Below are positions 21,391 to 32,296 of a DNA stretch of 64,000 nucleotides, one piece after another (the stretch's first letter is position 1; the number at the start of each line of letters is the position of its first letter). Below the pieces are notes generated by a model. The model had not been told where the DNA came from. It searched no databases and was given only the letters and a program-made list of their open reading frames with translations. Source of the stretch: Symsagittifera roscoffensis (taxonomy: Eukaryota > Xenacoelomorpha > Acoela > Convolutidae); assembly GCF_963678635.1 (NCBI RefSeq), contig NC_087066.1, forward strand, positions 15,357,949-15,421,948. Direction: 5' to 3'. The position numbers and the translations under genes were made by a program.

Positions 21391-22325
21391 ATGAAGCAAT
21401 TAGTTTTTATGATGTTTAAAAATCATGCACAAAAAACCTCCGCTGTCAAAGATAAGCAAAAGGACACTGTTTTTTGTTTCAGAAAGAGAACAATAAACGA
21501 CGAAATTAAATGTAAGCGAGCTAAAATTAGTCCTTCCGGTAGTTGTAGAACGCTGCAGCGAATGATTGATTCTGATGTCAATCACTGCAACCCAGGTAGA
21601 GGCTTTGAACTCTGTCAATCTTTTCTGAAGTATAATAACAATCTTGATCATTTCTATGAGTTCGACTGCAATAATGCGAAGAAGATTTGCATCAACATGA
21701 AAATTGGTTTTCTTGACCCTCCGAACGGCAGTCTGAAATGGACAATCTTGAACGCTTCTGAGTTTTCTGCACTCGAAATTCGGCTAAAAACACTGTCGCA
21801 CCAAAAGAAGTTTATGTACCTGACATGCGAACTCAGCTGGCATACTTATTTTTTGTATCGATTGATGGGATATAGTTTCAACAAACATGGACAAGCTGAA
21901 CAAGTCTTGTTTTTTCAACCAAATATCGACGTATCAGATATTCGACTATCAGCTAAAAACAAAGAAAAGACGAAGAATAAGCCAAATATTAACATCATTT
22001 TTATCGACAGCGTTTCAAGGACTGAATTTTACTACGCTATGCCAAAGACAGTTGCTTGGATGCGAAATTTGGCGACCGAAGAAAAAAGAAATGTCCTTGA
22101 CTTCAAATTAGTTCAAAGCGTGCATCATCAGACTTTTTACAACTTCCATAAACTGTTTAATGGTGCAAATAAAAGTGCAAGAGTCTACAAACGAGATTAT
22201 GAGATCGATGAATTAAAACACTTTTTTCCCAAAATGAGAAAAAGTGGATACATGACTGCCTATTCGAGGGATACTTGTTATTCATACTACATGCATGGGA
22301 AAGACTCAATTTCAGCCAAGGATGC
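21391..22325 (+). CDS. DUF229-family protein, first recognised coding exon
   Basis: N-terminal part of a member of the DUF229 family, predicted alkaline-phosphatase/sulfatase-superfamily proteins common in invertebrates. About 312 residues are encoded. Key landmarks are the NIIFIDSVSR core at residues 201-210, where the Asp and the Ser/Arg segment belong to the expected metal/nucleophile loop, and a SGYMTAYSRDTC segment at 285-296. The exon ends at a GTGAGT donor (22326), splitting an Ala codon after two bases. The start is uncertain: the ATG at 21391 gives a weak N-terminus with no clear signal anchor. A strong acceptor (TTTTTTGTTTCAG, about 21470-21482) suggests the true exon may begin at 21483, with the signal exon further upstream and unidentified. 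Confidence 0.85.
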
Positions 22326-22413
22326 GTGAGTTACCTATTTTATTTTGTCGGAGAGTGAAATTAAAAAATCATAAAAAGTTGCAAAGGTGAGAAAAATAAC
22401 TCAGTATGCATTA

Positions 22414-22787
22414 TGGAACCAGTTTCAAACTAGTATTGATAATTGGACATAAATGTAATTCGCTATCTTTAAAAAAAATTACTACTAGCCAATCATATTC
22501 CATCTCTAACATTGACACTTATTTGTAAGTGCTGAAACTACTTGTAGTTTCAGCACCAGAACAATTTGAACAAATCTTAGACTACAGTTGTTCTCCTTCT
22601 GGATAAAGCCCCAAGATCTAACACGCAAAAACCAGTATACACTAGATCTATTGAGACTAGAAGATATAAGAGTAAGATTAAGATTCATGTTAGACTGAGA
22701 AGTTGCACGAATCTATCCGGCCGAAAATAAGATACTGTGAAGAACAGACGGTGTACCTTATCTGAAATTACTCTATGAGTATAGCCA
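22414..22787 (+). repeat. solo LTR of the element C family
   Basis: 374 bp, starting TGGAACCAG and ending ATAGCCA. It aligns end to end with the two truncated LTRs of element C: the first part with 50686-50912 and the last part with 34199-34436. Shared words include ACTTGTAGTTTCA, ATACACTAGATCTA and CACGAATCTATCCGGCCG. No internal region is present, so it is a solo LTR left by LTR-LTR recombination, or a truncated copy. I could not see a TSD. It is the only full-length LTR of this family in the window. Confidence 0.8.
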
Positions 22788-23175
22788 AATAGAAGGGGGA
22801 GGGATTGTATTTTCAAAAAATTTTCGAACTTTTGACGACCTTTTTTTGTTTTAGACCGACCAAATTGATTTCCCAGCTCTCCTAAAGCACTAAGAATACC
22901 CTGTTTTGGCCAAAATTTCAACGCCGCAGGCAAATTTTAAATTAATTCTTAAAAAAGTTTGGCAAAAATTGCGTTCATTTTGGCGCTCGGTCCCCCTCAA
23001 AAAAAGTATATATTTTGGCGCCAAACGTGCTCTTAGAAAAAATTCAGGGTCGGTCGGCCAAAAATGGATTTCTTAAAAAATACCAAAGGGGGACCCTTTG
23101 GATCGGCTGCGGGTCGAATTCCTGAGAGGAAGGTCGTCCGCAGCCGCACCCCAGCCCCCCTAAATGCGCCCCTGA
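22788..23175 (+). mobile_element. hAT-like MITE, family gamma, left end missing
   Basis: Matches 18677-19103 from its GAAGGGGG... part to the CCCCTAAATGCGCCCCTGAT right end. The CAGGGGCGGATC left end is replaced by the solo LTR. Confidence 0.65.
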
Positions 23176-24440
23176 TAATAACTATGAGGGATGTTTTTTC
23201 GTAACGAGTTTGTCCTGAGAAATTTTTAAAAAAAGTTGAAACTTCTGGCATTTAAGCTCAAAAACATTTGATTTTTGTTGTGCTGAGCAAGGAAAAAGTG
23301 TACTAGCAAGATCAAAATTGAACAAAGCAAATGCAAAGTTGTTCTGAGTATTTGCAAAAAGAATTTTAAATCGAACGAACTATTACGGAGAAATGTTGAA
23401 ATTGATGCGTTTTGATTTCGTCCCATCTCAGCGTTTTTAAGATGGGGACCAAGTATTTTGCTTTTCACGTATTGTAAAGATTAAAAATTTTACCTTTTGA
23501 GTAAATTTTCTCAAATTGAGTAAATTTTATCAATTAAGCTCAAATATGAAGTGTTCTGGAAATTCAAAGAGCTATAAGGCCATATACTTAAAAAATATAT
23601 ATACATATCTGTTGTTTTTTTGCTTGCGTTCATAACTTTTTTCCTATTGCCTGTTGGCTATGTTTAGTGTTACCTGTTATGAGTAGAAAAAGGTGAAAAA
23701 GAAAAAAGTGTAGCACACCTGAATACAAAAAATCCATCCCTTTTTCTGTTGTTAAAATATTTTTCAGATAATGAAAACAGTACCGCGACAACTTTCAAGA
23801 AAAGACAACTAGCAACAATAGAAAACTAGCAAATTTAAGAAAAGGGACAACTCGCAAGTTTTTGAAGATAATTGTAAACTTTATATTCTCGGTTTAAGGT
23901 CGCCGGTGGGCGCTATCCGCCTTAAATTTCCTATAAAGTCCTACCCTATGCTGGCAAGCTCGCAACACGTTGGCGCGACTTCGGCGGTGGGTATATTGCG
24001 AGTTGTCTTTTAATGCGAGTTTTCGTATTACAATTGAAAACAACTAAATACAAAAAAATGAAAAATGATAAGTCTTTCATTCTATTTTTTCTAAAATTAC
24101 AACAATATTCCTTTTATTAAAAAAAAGATATGGGCCGTTTTTTAGCGTGGTGAGGGAAAAGGACACATGATACGCTTAAAATAATAGCATTGACTTCAAT
24201 TCAATTCAATTGTGTTTCAAAAATGAATCTCAAGTTAAAGAAAAATAATCGAAGAGTTTGAAAAAAAAACGTTTTATTGCTGGTAGTTTTCACAGAATAT
24301 TCCAACTACAGTCATTAAAAAAACGAACTCTTGTTTTTAAAAAAATCGGAGAAAACATCGGACGACAAAAATTTTTGCCTAATTTTCAATAGTCGCAGCA
24401 AAAATAAATCAAATTAGAACATGCTAAAGTGATATTAAAA
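23176..24440. other. intronic DNA without recognised feature
   Basis: AT-rich, no supported gene. One locally GC-richer patch at about 23895-24005 (GGTCGCCGGTGGGCG... and GCGACTTCGGCGGTGGG) contains a short direct repeat. Confidence 0.4.
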
Positions 24441-24445
24441 ACTAT

Positions 24446-24530
24446 ATATATATATGTGTGTGTGCGTGTGTGTGCGTGTGTGTGTGTGCGTGTGTGGCGT
24501 GTGTGTATTTGTTTGTTTGTTTATTTGTTT
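24446..24530. repeat. (TA)n/(TG)n microsatellite
   Basis: A TATATATA run is followed by alternating TGTG/CGTG units and then GTTT units. The minus-strand frame that reads it as His/Thr repeats is an artefact. Confidence 0.9.
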
Positions 24531-24905
24531 GTTTGTTGGTGTGGTTGTGCATGTGAGGTGCTGGTTCTGCCTTGTGTGATTTCTTCACTATAGACAAATT
24601 AATGTGAGATTTTGGGCAATCTAATGTAAAAAAATTAATCACGACATGTAAGCTCGGAAAAGCATGCAATTTTATAACAGCGGGATTTTAGAACATGAGG
24701 GAAATCTGATCAAAAAATAATTGAACTAGATCTCAAAATTGATATGACAAAAGCAGTCGATTTTTTTTGCTAATCATCGTTTGTTTTGAGAAAAAACATG
24801 TCCGGCACAACTTTCATTAACCCTTTTCCGATCCATATTTCGCGTACACCAAAAATGAAAATTTAGAACTTCTTTTTAGACTTGTTCCTAATTTTAAGAT
24901 AGTAG

Positions 24906-25107
24906 GGCTCTTTTTCCTTCCCCCCCCCCCCACCTGCAATTTTTTACATGCAAATTTGTTGACCACGTTGTCCGATTATTACAAAAATTTACATACAGAC
25001 TAATAAGGCCACGACAAACATATTTGGTCTTCATACTCAACCTCGTAAAACCACTCGTTACACTAATATTTTGAAGCTGGTGTGGGTGGGGGGAAGGAAA
25101 AAGAGCC
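24906..25107. mobile_element. MITE family beta in DUF229 intron 1, exact 8-bp TSD
   Basis: Inverted beta copy (GGCTCTTTTTCCTTCCCC...GGAAGGAAAAAGAGCC) flanked by GATAGTAG at 24898-24905 and 25108-25115. Its right TSD ends only 56 bp before the exon 2 boundary, close to where a branch point would lie. Confidence 0.92.
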
Positions 25108-25171
25108 GATAGTAGAAAGCAAACTGATCTTCACATTAACTTTCCGAATTGTAAAATGATCTTTTTTACAG

Positions 25172-25737
25172 GTATGAAATTGTCAACCGATTCCAAAAAC
25201 AAACGCTTCTAGAAGACGTTGGTTTGTATTTTGCCAGTTGTGAGTTGATGAATGCAACTTACAAAACACCAAGTGCGTTCAGTATTGACAATAAATGTTT
25301 CAACGGAAAATTCCTGGTCGAATATCAATTAAATCAGCTTTTGGACACACAGAAACTATGGTTGAAACATGGCCTGAAATTTGTAACGTTACTTGAGACA
25401 AATATTAACCATAACATAAAACACACGCATGTTAAGCATATGGACGAACCCCTGAGGAAATACCTTTCGAATATTATAAAAAACGATGATGTAATTACAG
25501 TTATTTTATCAGATCACGGGAACAAATTCGGCCTCTATATGAACCTAGTGTTCCCCGAAGGCGCAACAGACCGCTATCACCCATTCGCGTTTGTTATTTT
25601 GCCGGAAAAAGAGAATCGCTATTTTACAGACGTTGAGTTGAAAAATTTAGAGTCAAATCAGGACAAAATGGTGACGGCACAAGATTTACATTACTTGTTG
25701 TCGAAGTTTTCGGTTCAAGGGGATGAAGAACAGTCAG
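25172..25737 (+). CDS. DUF229-family protein, second recognised exon
   Basis: Continues the frame of 21391-22325 (joined residues about 312-500). The DUF229/alkaline-phosphatase core continues with VILSDHG at residues about 422-428, an Asp-His pair expected to bind metal, and RYHPFAFVILPE at 446-457, the conserved strand after it. The exon begins after the CTTTTTTACAG acceptor. Reading past 25737 gives only 10 more codons to a stop at 25767-25769. The family needs a C-terminal Cys-rich domain, and a donor (CAG|GTGATA) at 25738 leaves phase 1, exactly what the exon at 57590 requires. I therefore end the exon at 25737. Confidence 0.85.
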
Positions 25738-25769
25738 GTGATACAAATAATTTGGCTCCAAAAAGCTAA

Positions 25770-26293
25770 GCGTAATAAATTTATATACGGTCAAAACCAA
25801 CCAATATCACTTAAATTTTTTTTAAGATATACTCTAGGACATCGAACTAGATGTGAATTTAGCTGGGGAAACATGTTTGTTTCAGTGTAGTCTGACCGCT
25901 TGGCAGCCAAAAAGGTCCCAACTTTCATACTCGAAGTACTTAGTATTGCGAAGTACTTGCGAAGTACTTAGTATTGCGAAGTACTTAGTAAACTGAGTCA
26001 GAAACTTTTCAGAATTTCAAAAAAATGATAAGTATTATTGTTTATATCTAGAAATATGCTCGCTTCAAATTGTACTTTGGTTTAACAACCATAAGTGGGT
26101 TATTTTGTCATCAAAACTCAATTTCGGCAGTTCAAATGATTTTAGCAACCTTAAAACGGTGTGATTCGAGGTTTTAGATTTAACGAAACATACAATTTGT
26201 TTGGAAATCTGCTGCCACATCTTTTTGACAGGCGAAAACATAAATTTTAAAAAACGATTTGAGGCTCTACCCGCAAAGGAGTACCATGGACAA
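25770..26293. other. unique intronic DNA left of element A
   Basis: No gene seen. A short tandem repeat of GCGAAGTACTTAGTATT units lies at 25930-25990. Confidence 0.5.
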
Positions 26294-26654
26294 TGTTATA
26301 CCCTCAGCCGTTAGGTGAGGTATAATCGTGAATCTATGTAATCAAAGTCTACGCTGATCGCTAACTGAGAATAGAGAAATAGGAAGGTTGAGAGAACAAC
26401 TTTAATTCAGTTGATAAAGATATGTCTGATTCGAACCTGGCCTCGAAATCATGAGAGAGACAGAGACTCATAAATAACTATTGAATATGGTGTTAGGTTT
26501 AATAGGTACTTAATTTAGATCAGACATCTATATGATTACGTTTACATAATGTTACATAAGTATATATGGTTAAAGTTTAGGCTAAGAACGATCTATGTAA
26601 TGTTTTAGCTAGACAGAGTTCTAATCGGTATGCAGTATATCCGTACGGAGAACA
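26294..26654 (-). repeat. element A 3' LTR
   Basis: 361 bp, TG...CA ends on either strand, matching 33357-33717 with about nine substitutions. On the minus strand it is preceded by a polypurine tract (AAAAGAAGGGGAA, complement of about 26656-26668), as expected for second-strand priming. Confidence 0.93.
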
Positions 26655-26686
26655 TTCCCCTTCTTTTTTTCTATATGATGAGCACA

Positions 26687-28500
26687 TCATATGTCCTTCT
26701 GTTTTCCGGTAGCGTCCTCGTTTGGTGGACTGGAAGTTTGGGGGGCGTTCGTTGCCGATGATGTCTGTTGTATCTGTTGGGTGGCCGGTTCGTTATTTTT
26801 CGCCTCCTTTGTGTGTTTAATGAGACATTTAGGGCGATCTTGTTTTTCACATTCTCTTTGGAATGTCATAGAGTTTTTTGTTGGCGAGATGGATTTGAGA
26901 ATCTTCATTGCGTCATTAAAACTGTCAATGAAAGATTTGTCTGTTGAGCATGAAGTTCCAGTTGGTCTATCGATCACTTAACGTGAACTAATTGCTCGTT
27001 GGATGGGGCTTTGTGGTGAACTGCGTTGTGCTGACGTATCTAACTTCGACATTAATTTGTCATTCGGGTTACTCTGTGGGGACGTTGGGTGGTTGTTTTT
27101 GTCGGTGTGTACAGTGTATCCTCTGGCTCGGATGCGTCGCCAATGGAAGTGATTTGGCCACCTGTCTCTTCGTTGGTTTCCCGAACCCTTAACTGCTCTG
27201 GAGTTTCGTCCGTTGCGTTAATTTCGATACATTCGATATCGGTTGACGATTCTTGTGTCGTGCCTGCCTGACGAATTGGTTCCGCGATTTGATCTTGCTG
27301 ATGTTGTATTGTTATGAGACAGACCTCGTTGTCCGCAGTATTATCGTCGGTAATCGTGTTAATCGGAATTGCATTTCCGAATTTGTTTGCAAGCGCGCTT
27401 GTTTTGGTCCTTGTGGATCTACGGCTTGGTATTATTTCCTGTGGCGGCGTGTTTTTTCGGTCCATCTTTTTGGCTGGGGGCATGTGTAGCGATTGCGTCA
27501 TATCTTGATTAATAGAATCGTCCGATGATATTGAAATTGACGTGTCACACTCAAATTCTATGTGTTTGTTATCCTTGCATGCTTTTTCTGGGCTGCTCTT
27601 TCCTTTTCTACTTGGAGACTTGAGATTTTTCGTAGCCGTTAGTGGGTTTCTTAACGATTGATTTTTTGATGTTGTCGGTATCGTTTTATGGATACGTTGT
27701 TGTCCTAGATTCCTTCGGTTTGTTGTTTGCCGGATAAGTTCCTCGATGTTTTTTGGTGGCTTTCGTTTGGGGCTCGTAGGTGTTGATGATTTTCCCGCCG
27801 GATTCTCTGGTCCCTTGGGTGTTGGCTTTTGGATCTTTGAACCAGTTGGTTTCGTTTGTTTAACTTCTTTGTCTGAAATACGGGGTTTAGCTCTTGGTCA
27901 ATGTTTGTATGCTACAAAGTCTTTTAGCTGTGCCGGTCTACAATTACCGTACACTCGCGGATCTCGTACAAAAGCTAGACAGTCGTGTCTTATTACCCTC
28001 GGTTGTTTTCCATCTTCCCGGACCCATGCAGTGTGCGGGGAGTAATTAATGATTGATCCGTTTTCGATTATTTTGAATTGTGCCCGAATACCCCAGACTT
28101 TTTTGTTTTACGTGCTATGGTACCCGATTTTCTTGCCACTTGTTCCATACGCTTTCCTAATTTTGGGTCAATGGTGTCCTGGGGTCCTTTAAAGCGATCT
28201 TTTAGAAACACCAAGGGGGCTCTTTCTATCCTTTGTTTTTCTTGTTGTGTAAGCCAACGAATTGGTTTTCTTGTTCTAATATTCGCTATAACATGTTCCG
28301 GATTATCGGCGAGAAAAGACCGTTTAATTTTTTGTAAGTCATAGGGTATATTATTAAGTGGAAGATGCGCACCTATTGGGAATTTTTTCAATAGAGCTTG
28401 ATCGAACTCCTCGTCCTCGTCCGTATCCGAGAGTGTCACCTGCTTCTTTTTCATTGTTTCTATCTGGCTAGTTTTTGCTGGTTCCGTAGTTTTACTTCGA
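26687..28500 (-). pseudogene. element A post-integrase tail (C-terminus of Pol)
   Basis: Region downstream of the integrase core. Frames at 28524-28853, 28068-28454, 27052-27501 and 26687-26977 are pieces of one protein with shifts between them. They read as charged, Thr/Lys-rich sequence. A block at about 27900-28060 (minus) has a GKQPR...DPR.YG.CRP...D.VAYK pattern. Element B has the same pattern at about 52600-52740, so it is a conserved domain of this lineage and not random sequence. Whether it acts as a chromatin-targeting, GPY/F-like or accessory domain cannot be told. Confidence 0.65.
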
Positions 28501-28839
28501 ACCGCTTGTGTCGATGGTCCCGCTTATTCACAGGATGGTTCGGGAAGATAGTTACTCTTGTTTACCATGCTCAGTTCGTCCTCACTATTGATGTCCCTGT
28601 TCCAAATTGCTTCGGGCGTGAGGGCCGACTTTGTGAGTATTTTTTCATCTAAACACGAAAGTTTTGCGTTTTCCCAAGAGAGATTAGAGCTTTTAGGTGT
28701 TGTGCAGATTTTAGTTAATGTGGTGTTTGGTTTACGCCCGTAGTAGGCTTCAAACGGTGTAATTTTTGTTGTTGCGTGTGGGGTAATACGCAGTGTCTTG
28801 ACTAACTCTGCCACATCTGACGCTAATTTGTACGGTGAG

Positions 28840-29690
28840 TTATTTTTTTTCAATTTTCATGATAGAGAGACGAGTTTTTAAAGTTCTGATTAGTCGTTCT
28901 ACCATGCCCATTGAGCGATGATCGTCCACTGGAGCAAATATCAGTTTAATGTTTTTGCTTTTGCAATAGATCATAAGTTTCTTAAACTGAAACCCTTGAG
29001 CTTGGTCACACCGGATATTTCTTGGTACACCGTGATTGACAATATGTGTTTGCATAAATTTGATGATCGTATCTGCCTTGTTATTTGCTACCACTTTTGC
29101 TGAAGGGAATTTTGAGAATCTATCTACCCCAACTAGAATGTACACGTCTTTATTGTTTTCATCCGGTAACGGTCCGGCGAAATCCAATTGGATTTCCTCG
29201 TTCGGTTCGACTACGGCGTCTAGGCTAGTGAAGTGTTTTTTTACCGGATATTACTCGAAGGTTCTTACCTTTAGCGCGACATTCCTTGCAGTTCTGCGCT
29301 GCTGTAACAATATCTCTATGGAGATATGGATACCAAATGTGCTTGGCAGCTTCCAGCATGCCGCCTTGTCCCGGGTGAGTTAGGTGGATCGAGTCTAGGA
29401 TGATTTGACTTTACTACTCTGTCATCATAGAGTAAGACGTTGTTACGGACAGACAATCTGTCGCGCACGTTGTAAAAGTATAGTCCGTAGCAGGCATTGA
29501 TTTGATCCCACTTTTGTTGGCGTACCATATTGATCAGAGGTTGAAGGTTGCGATCACGTTTCGTGGCCGCCGCGATAAAATCCACGTCTAGTGCTTTTCG
29601 GAGATTTTTCCGAAATAGCGGTACGTCTTCCTTCTCCATAGAGATGGCTTGACATTCTGCCGGGTGATCTGGGGGGTCTGTTTGACACAA
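28840..29690 (-). pseudogene. element A integrase
   Basis: Integrates the cDNA copy. The zinc-binding N-terminal part lies in 29230-29690 but crosses a frameshift: Cys residues of the HHCC finger are in a different frame from the upstream part. The catalytic core at 28840-29187 is open and has all three acidic residues (VGVD, IRCD, MVER) with exactly 35 residues between the second Asp and the Glu (DD35E). This is a retroviral-type integrase as used by Ty3/Gypsy elements. Confidence 0.88.
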
Positions 29691-29723
29691 TTGGTTTGAC
29701 TTTTTGTTAAAAGTGAAACTATC

Positions 29724-30521
29724 TTACGACGGGATCACTTGATACCTTACGTCGCTGAATGAGAAAGTTGATTGGCTCGGCTCCTCCGGAGTTTCTGTGA
29801 ACGATGCAAAATTGGTAAGCGCAATTGTTAACGTCGTTTGCTGTCCGCTGTGACATTTTCTTAGGATTCTTTTGAACGGGGGTAGTGCCATTCCTGTTTG
29901 TAGTTGTCGATTCATCTTGGTGTCAATTGGAGCGCTGGGTTGTGTTGTAAAGTAAGGTTGGTTAGACTGATGACTAGAGGATGTTTTTTTTTGTATTTTG
30001 TTTATTGAGGATTGGTTCAAAATGTTTGAATTTGACAGAGCGTGACTGTTTTCTAGAGATTGACTATTAACAGTGAATTTTGTTGCTTTTGCGTGCGAAT
30101 TTGAACGAGCAAAGTTTTCGTTCCGGTTGAGCTGTAACGTGCGTTGAGTTCCGTTTGGATTTTTGATCATTTCAATGTTTGCTATGGTGCTGTCTTGAAA
30201 TTCAAGGCAAGAAATGAAATTATCAATAAGTGCGACTACGAAATGTTCGTCCCAATACGCGGGGGGTTGTGGTTTTCCCACCGGATGGCGCGAAATATAA
30301 TGGATTAAGCCCATTTTGCTGCCGGAAAGGTGTTTGATTTCAAAATCAAACGGGAGGAGACGGTCAATCCATCTAGTTAGGCGACTTTGATATGTTTTAT
30401 TACTCTTATTGCTATTTACAGCACTAACCAAAGCTTGGTGGTCAGTAATTAGTGTAAAACGGCGGCCATACAGATAATATTTAAAATGAACAATGGCCCA
30501 TACTGCAGCTGGAAGATCCAA
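29724..30521 (-). pseudogene. element A RNase H and connection
   Basis: Starts in the RNase H domain (AAVWAIVHFKYYLYG, then TDHQAL), continuing from the preceding frame at 30534, where a stop and a shift interrupt the reading. The C-terminal half is a Ser/Asn-rich linker toward the integrase. The catalytic Asp at the domain start (VCDAS) lies in the upstream frame 30534-31082. Confidence 0.8.
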
Positions 30522-30533
30522 CTCGTTTACTGA

Positions 30534-32245
30534 TTATTTATTTTCGCATGTGTTTAGAAATCTGGAAGCGTATGCCACCGTAGCCCATCCATCTGGAGTT
30601 TCTTGTTCAAGTGCTGCTCCGATACCATCGCGGCTTGCGTCGCAGACTATTCTTGTCTCTCGATTGTTTACGAAGTGTCGATTTTCTGTGATATTTTGCA
30701 CCGCTGTAAGGATGGTTTTAAATGCCTCTTCGCGTTTTTGTTCCCAAACGTAATGGAATTTGGAGGAAGATGATAAGAGGTGTCTTAATGGTATACACAG
30801 TTGTGCTAGGTTTGGTATAAATTTATTTAGATGGTGGACCGATCCCATTAAACTTTTGAGTTGTTTGAAAGTTTTAGGGTGTTGGAGTTTTGTAATCGCA
30901 TCGGTTTTCTTGTGCATTGGTATGGTTCCGTATTCATTTATGACGAACCCCAGCCATTTGACTTCTTTATAGCCGAATTTACATTTATTTAGCGAAATAG
31001 CCATATTTTCTTGATCCAATTTGTCCAAGACTTTTTTCAATTTATGGATGTGTTGTTCTTTGGTTCCGTGGGATATAATCAATATGTCTCAATAAGAAAA
31101 GCGAAGGTATCCTTTTCGTTGTTTAACGTTAGATCAATGGCCTTCTGGAATTCTGCGGGCATATCCGTGAGCCCGTAGAATCCAGTCTGGAACTGATAGG
31201 TGCCTGTTGCTTGCCCGCCAATTATACTAAAGTTACACTGCGTTTTAGTTGTATCGTCTAATTTCAGTTGACTGTAGGCATAGCGAAGGTCAATGGTAGA
31301 GAAGTATATTGTTCCTGGCTTACCATTACCTTCTTGAGCAGATTGGGCTACATTATTCAAGAGTACGTCGATGTTTGGCATTTGATACTTGTTTTTATGT
31401 ATCGCTTTGTTAGTTTGTTTTGAATCCATTGCTAGTTTTATTGAATGATCTTTCTTTACCGTTATTACGATTGGACTAATGAACTGCTTGTCGCTACAGC
31501 TATCTAGTTTCACAATATGGCCGTGATCAATCAAAGATTTGAGTTCTTGTTTGACCTTTTCCTGAATGTGAATCGGAATTCTGCGCCCTTTCTGTTGTAG
31601 CGCCTTGAAGTCGTGTAGAAACTTTGTATGAACTTCGTGGTTTTTCGAGCGTCCGATGCGTGTGCACAACCCCGGGTATGATGATTTGACCCAATTTGTA
31701 ATGACTGTGTCTGATTGTTCTGAGTCAGTTATATAATTGATTGACTTACCAGTTGGTTTATCCTGTTGAAGGTGGATGCCTAGTTGCGGTAGGAGATTTC
31801 TTCCCAGTATATTCGCCCGCTTATTGTCAACCACGACAAATGGCGCGGTGTTGGTCGTCCACCCTCCTGATTCTATAGGGGCAATCAACCTGCCGAACGC
31901 CGGAATTTTGTAACCATTGTAGCAGACCATCCTGTTAGCCTCGTCGTCTTGATTGATTTGAATGCGTCTGGCCCTTGACACTGTATTCTGTAATGTGACC
32001 GCGGTTTTATTGTTTACAAATGACGTTCGAGACCCGGTATCTGCAATGAAGGTAATATTATTATTCCCTATTTTAACTCGAATGAGATGTCCTATTAAAT
32101 CGTCCGTCATTAGTTTTTCTGCCGTTTCTTCTTGAAAGTTTACAGCATTTACGCTGTTGTCATCTGGGTGAATGAGTTCCCATCCCGGAACGACATCCCC
32201 TGCCTGGAGATAATCAACATACGCCGCTATATCTGTGTCCTGCAT
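30534..32245 (-). pseudogene. element A protease and reverse transcriptase
   Basis: Protease: the DTG triad (FIADTGSRTSF) is at 32033-32041. Reverse transcriptase: fingers and palm run to 31079 in one frame (YGLTDMPAEFQKAID pattern), then the frame breaks at about 31086, within the YXDD catalytic box. The rest continues in another frame at 30534-31082 (KCKFGY...WLGFVI, the thumb-side motif of Ty3/Gypsy enzymes). The break in the catalytic box alone would inactivate the enzyme. Confidence 0.9.
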
Positions 32246-32296
32246 ATTTAATACTGGATCTGTTTCTTCACTGATTGCATTAACGTTTGAGGAATT

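Larger units (their letters stand above)
22326..25171 (+). other. intron 1 of the DUF229 gene
   Basis: 2,846 bp, GT...AG, phase 2. It holds a solo LTR related to element C, a gamma MITE fragment, a TG-rich microsatellite and a precise beta MITE. The acceptor is CTTTTTTACAG at 25161-25171. The remaining sequence has no coding signal. Confidence 0.85.

Noticed and set aside
24442-24669. Minus-strand frame ending in Thr-His repeats
   Set aside because: Reads the TG/TA microsatellite.
25980-26280. Possible alternative last exon of the DUF229 gene soon after exon 2
   Set aside because: No frame here has the family's Cys-rich end, whereas 57590-58086 does and fits the phase.
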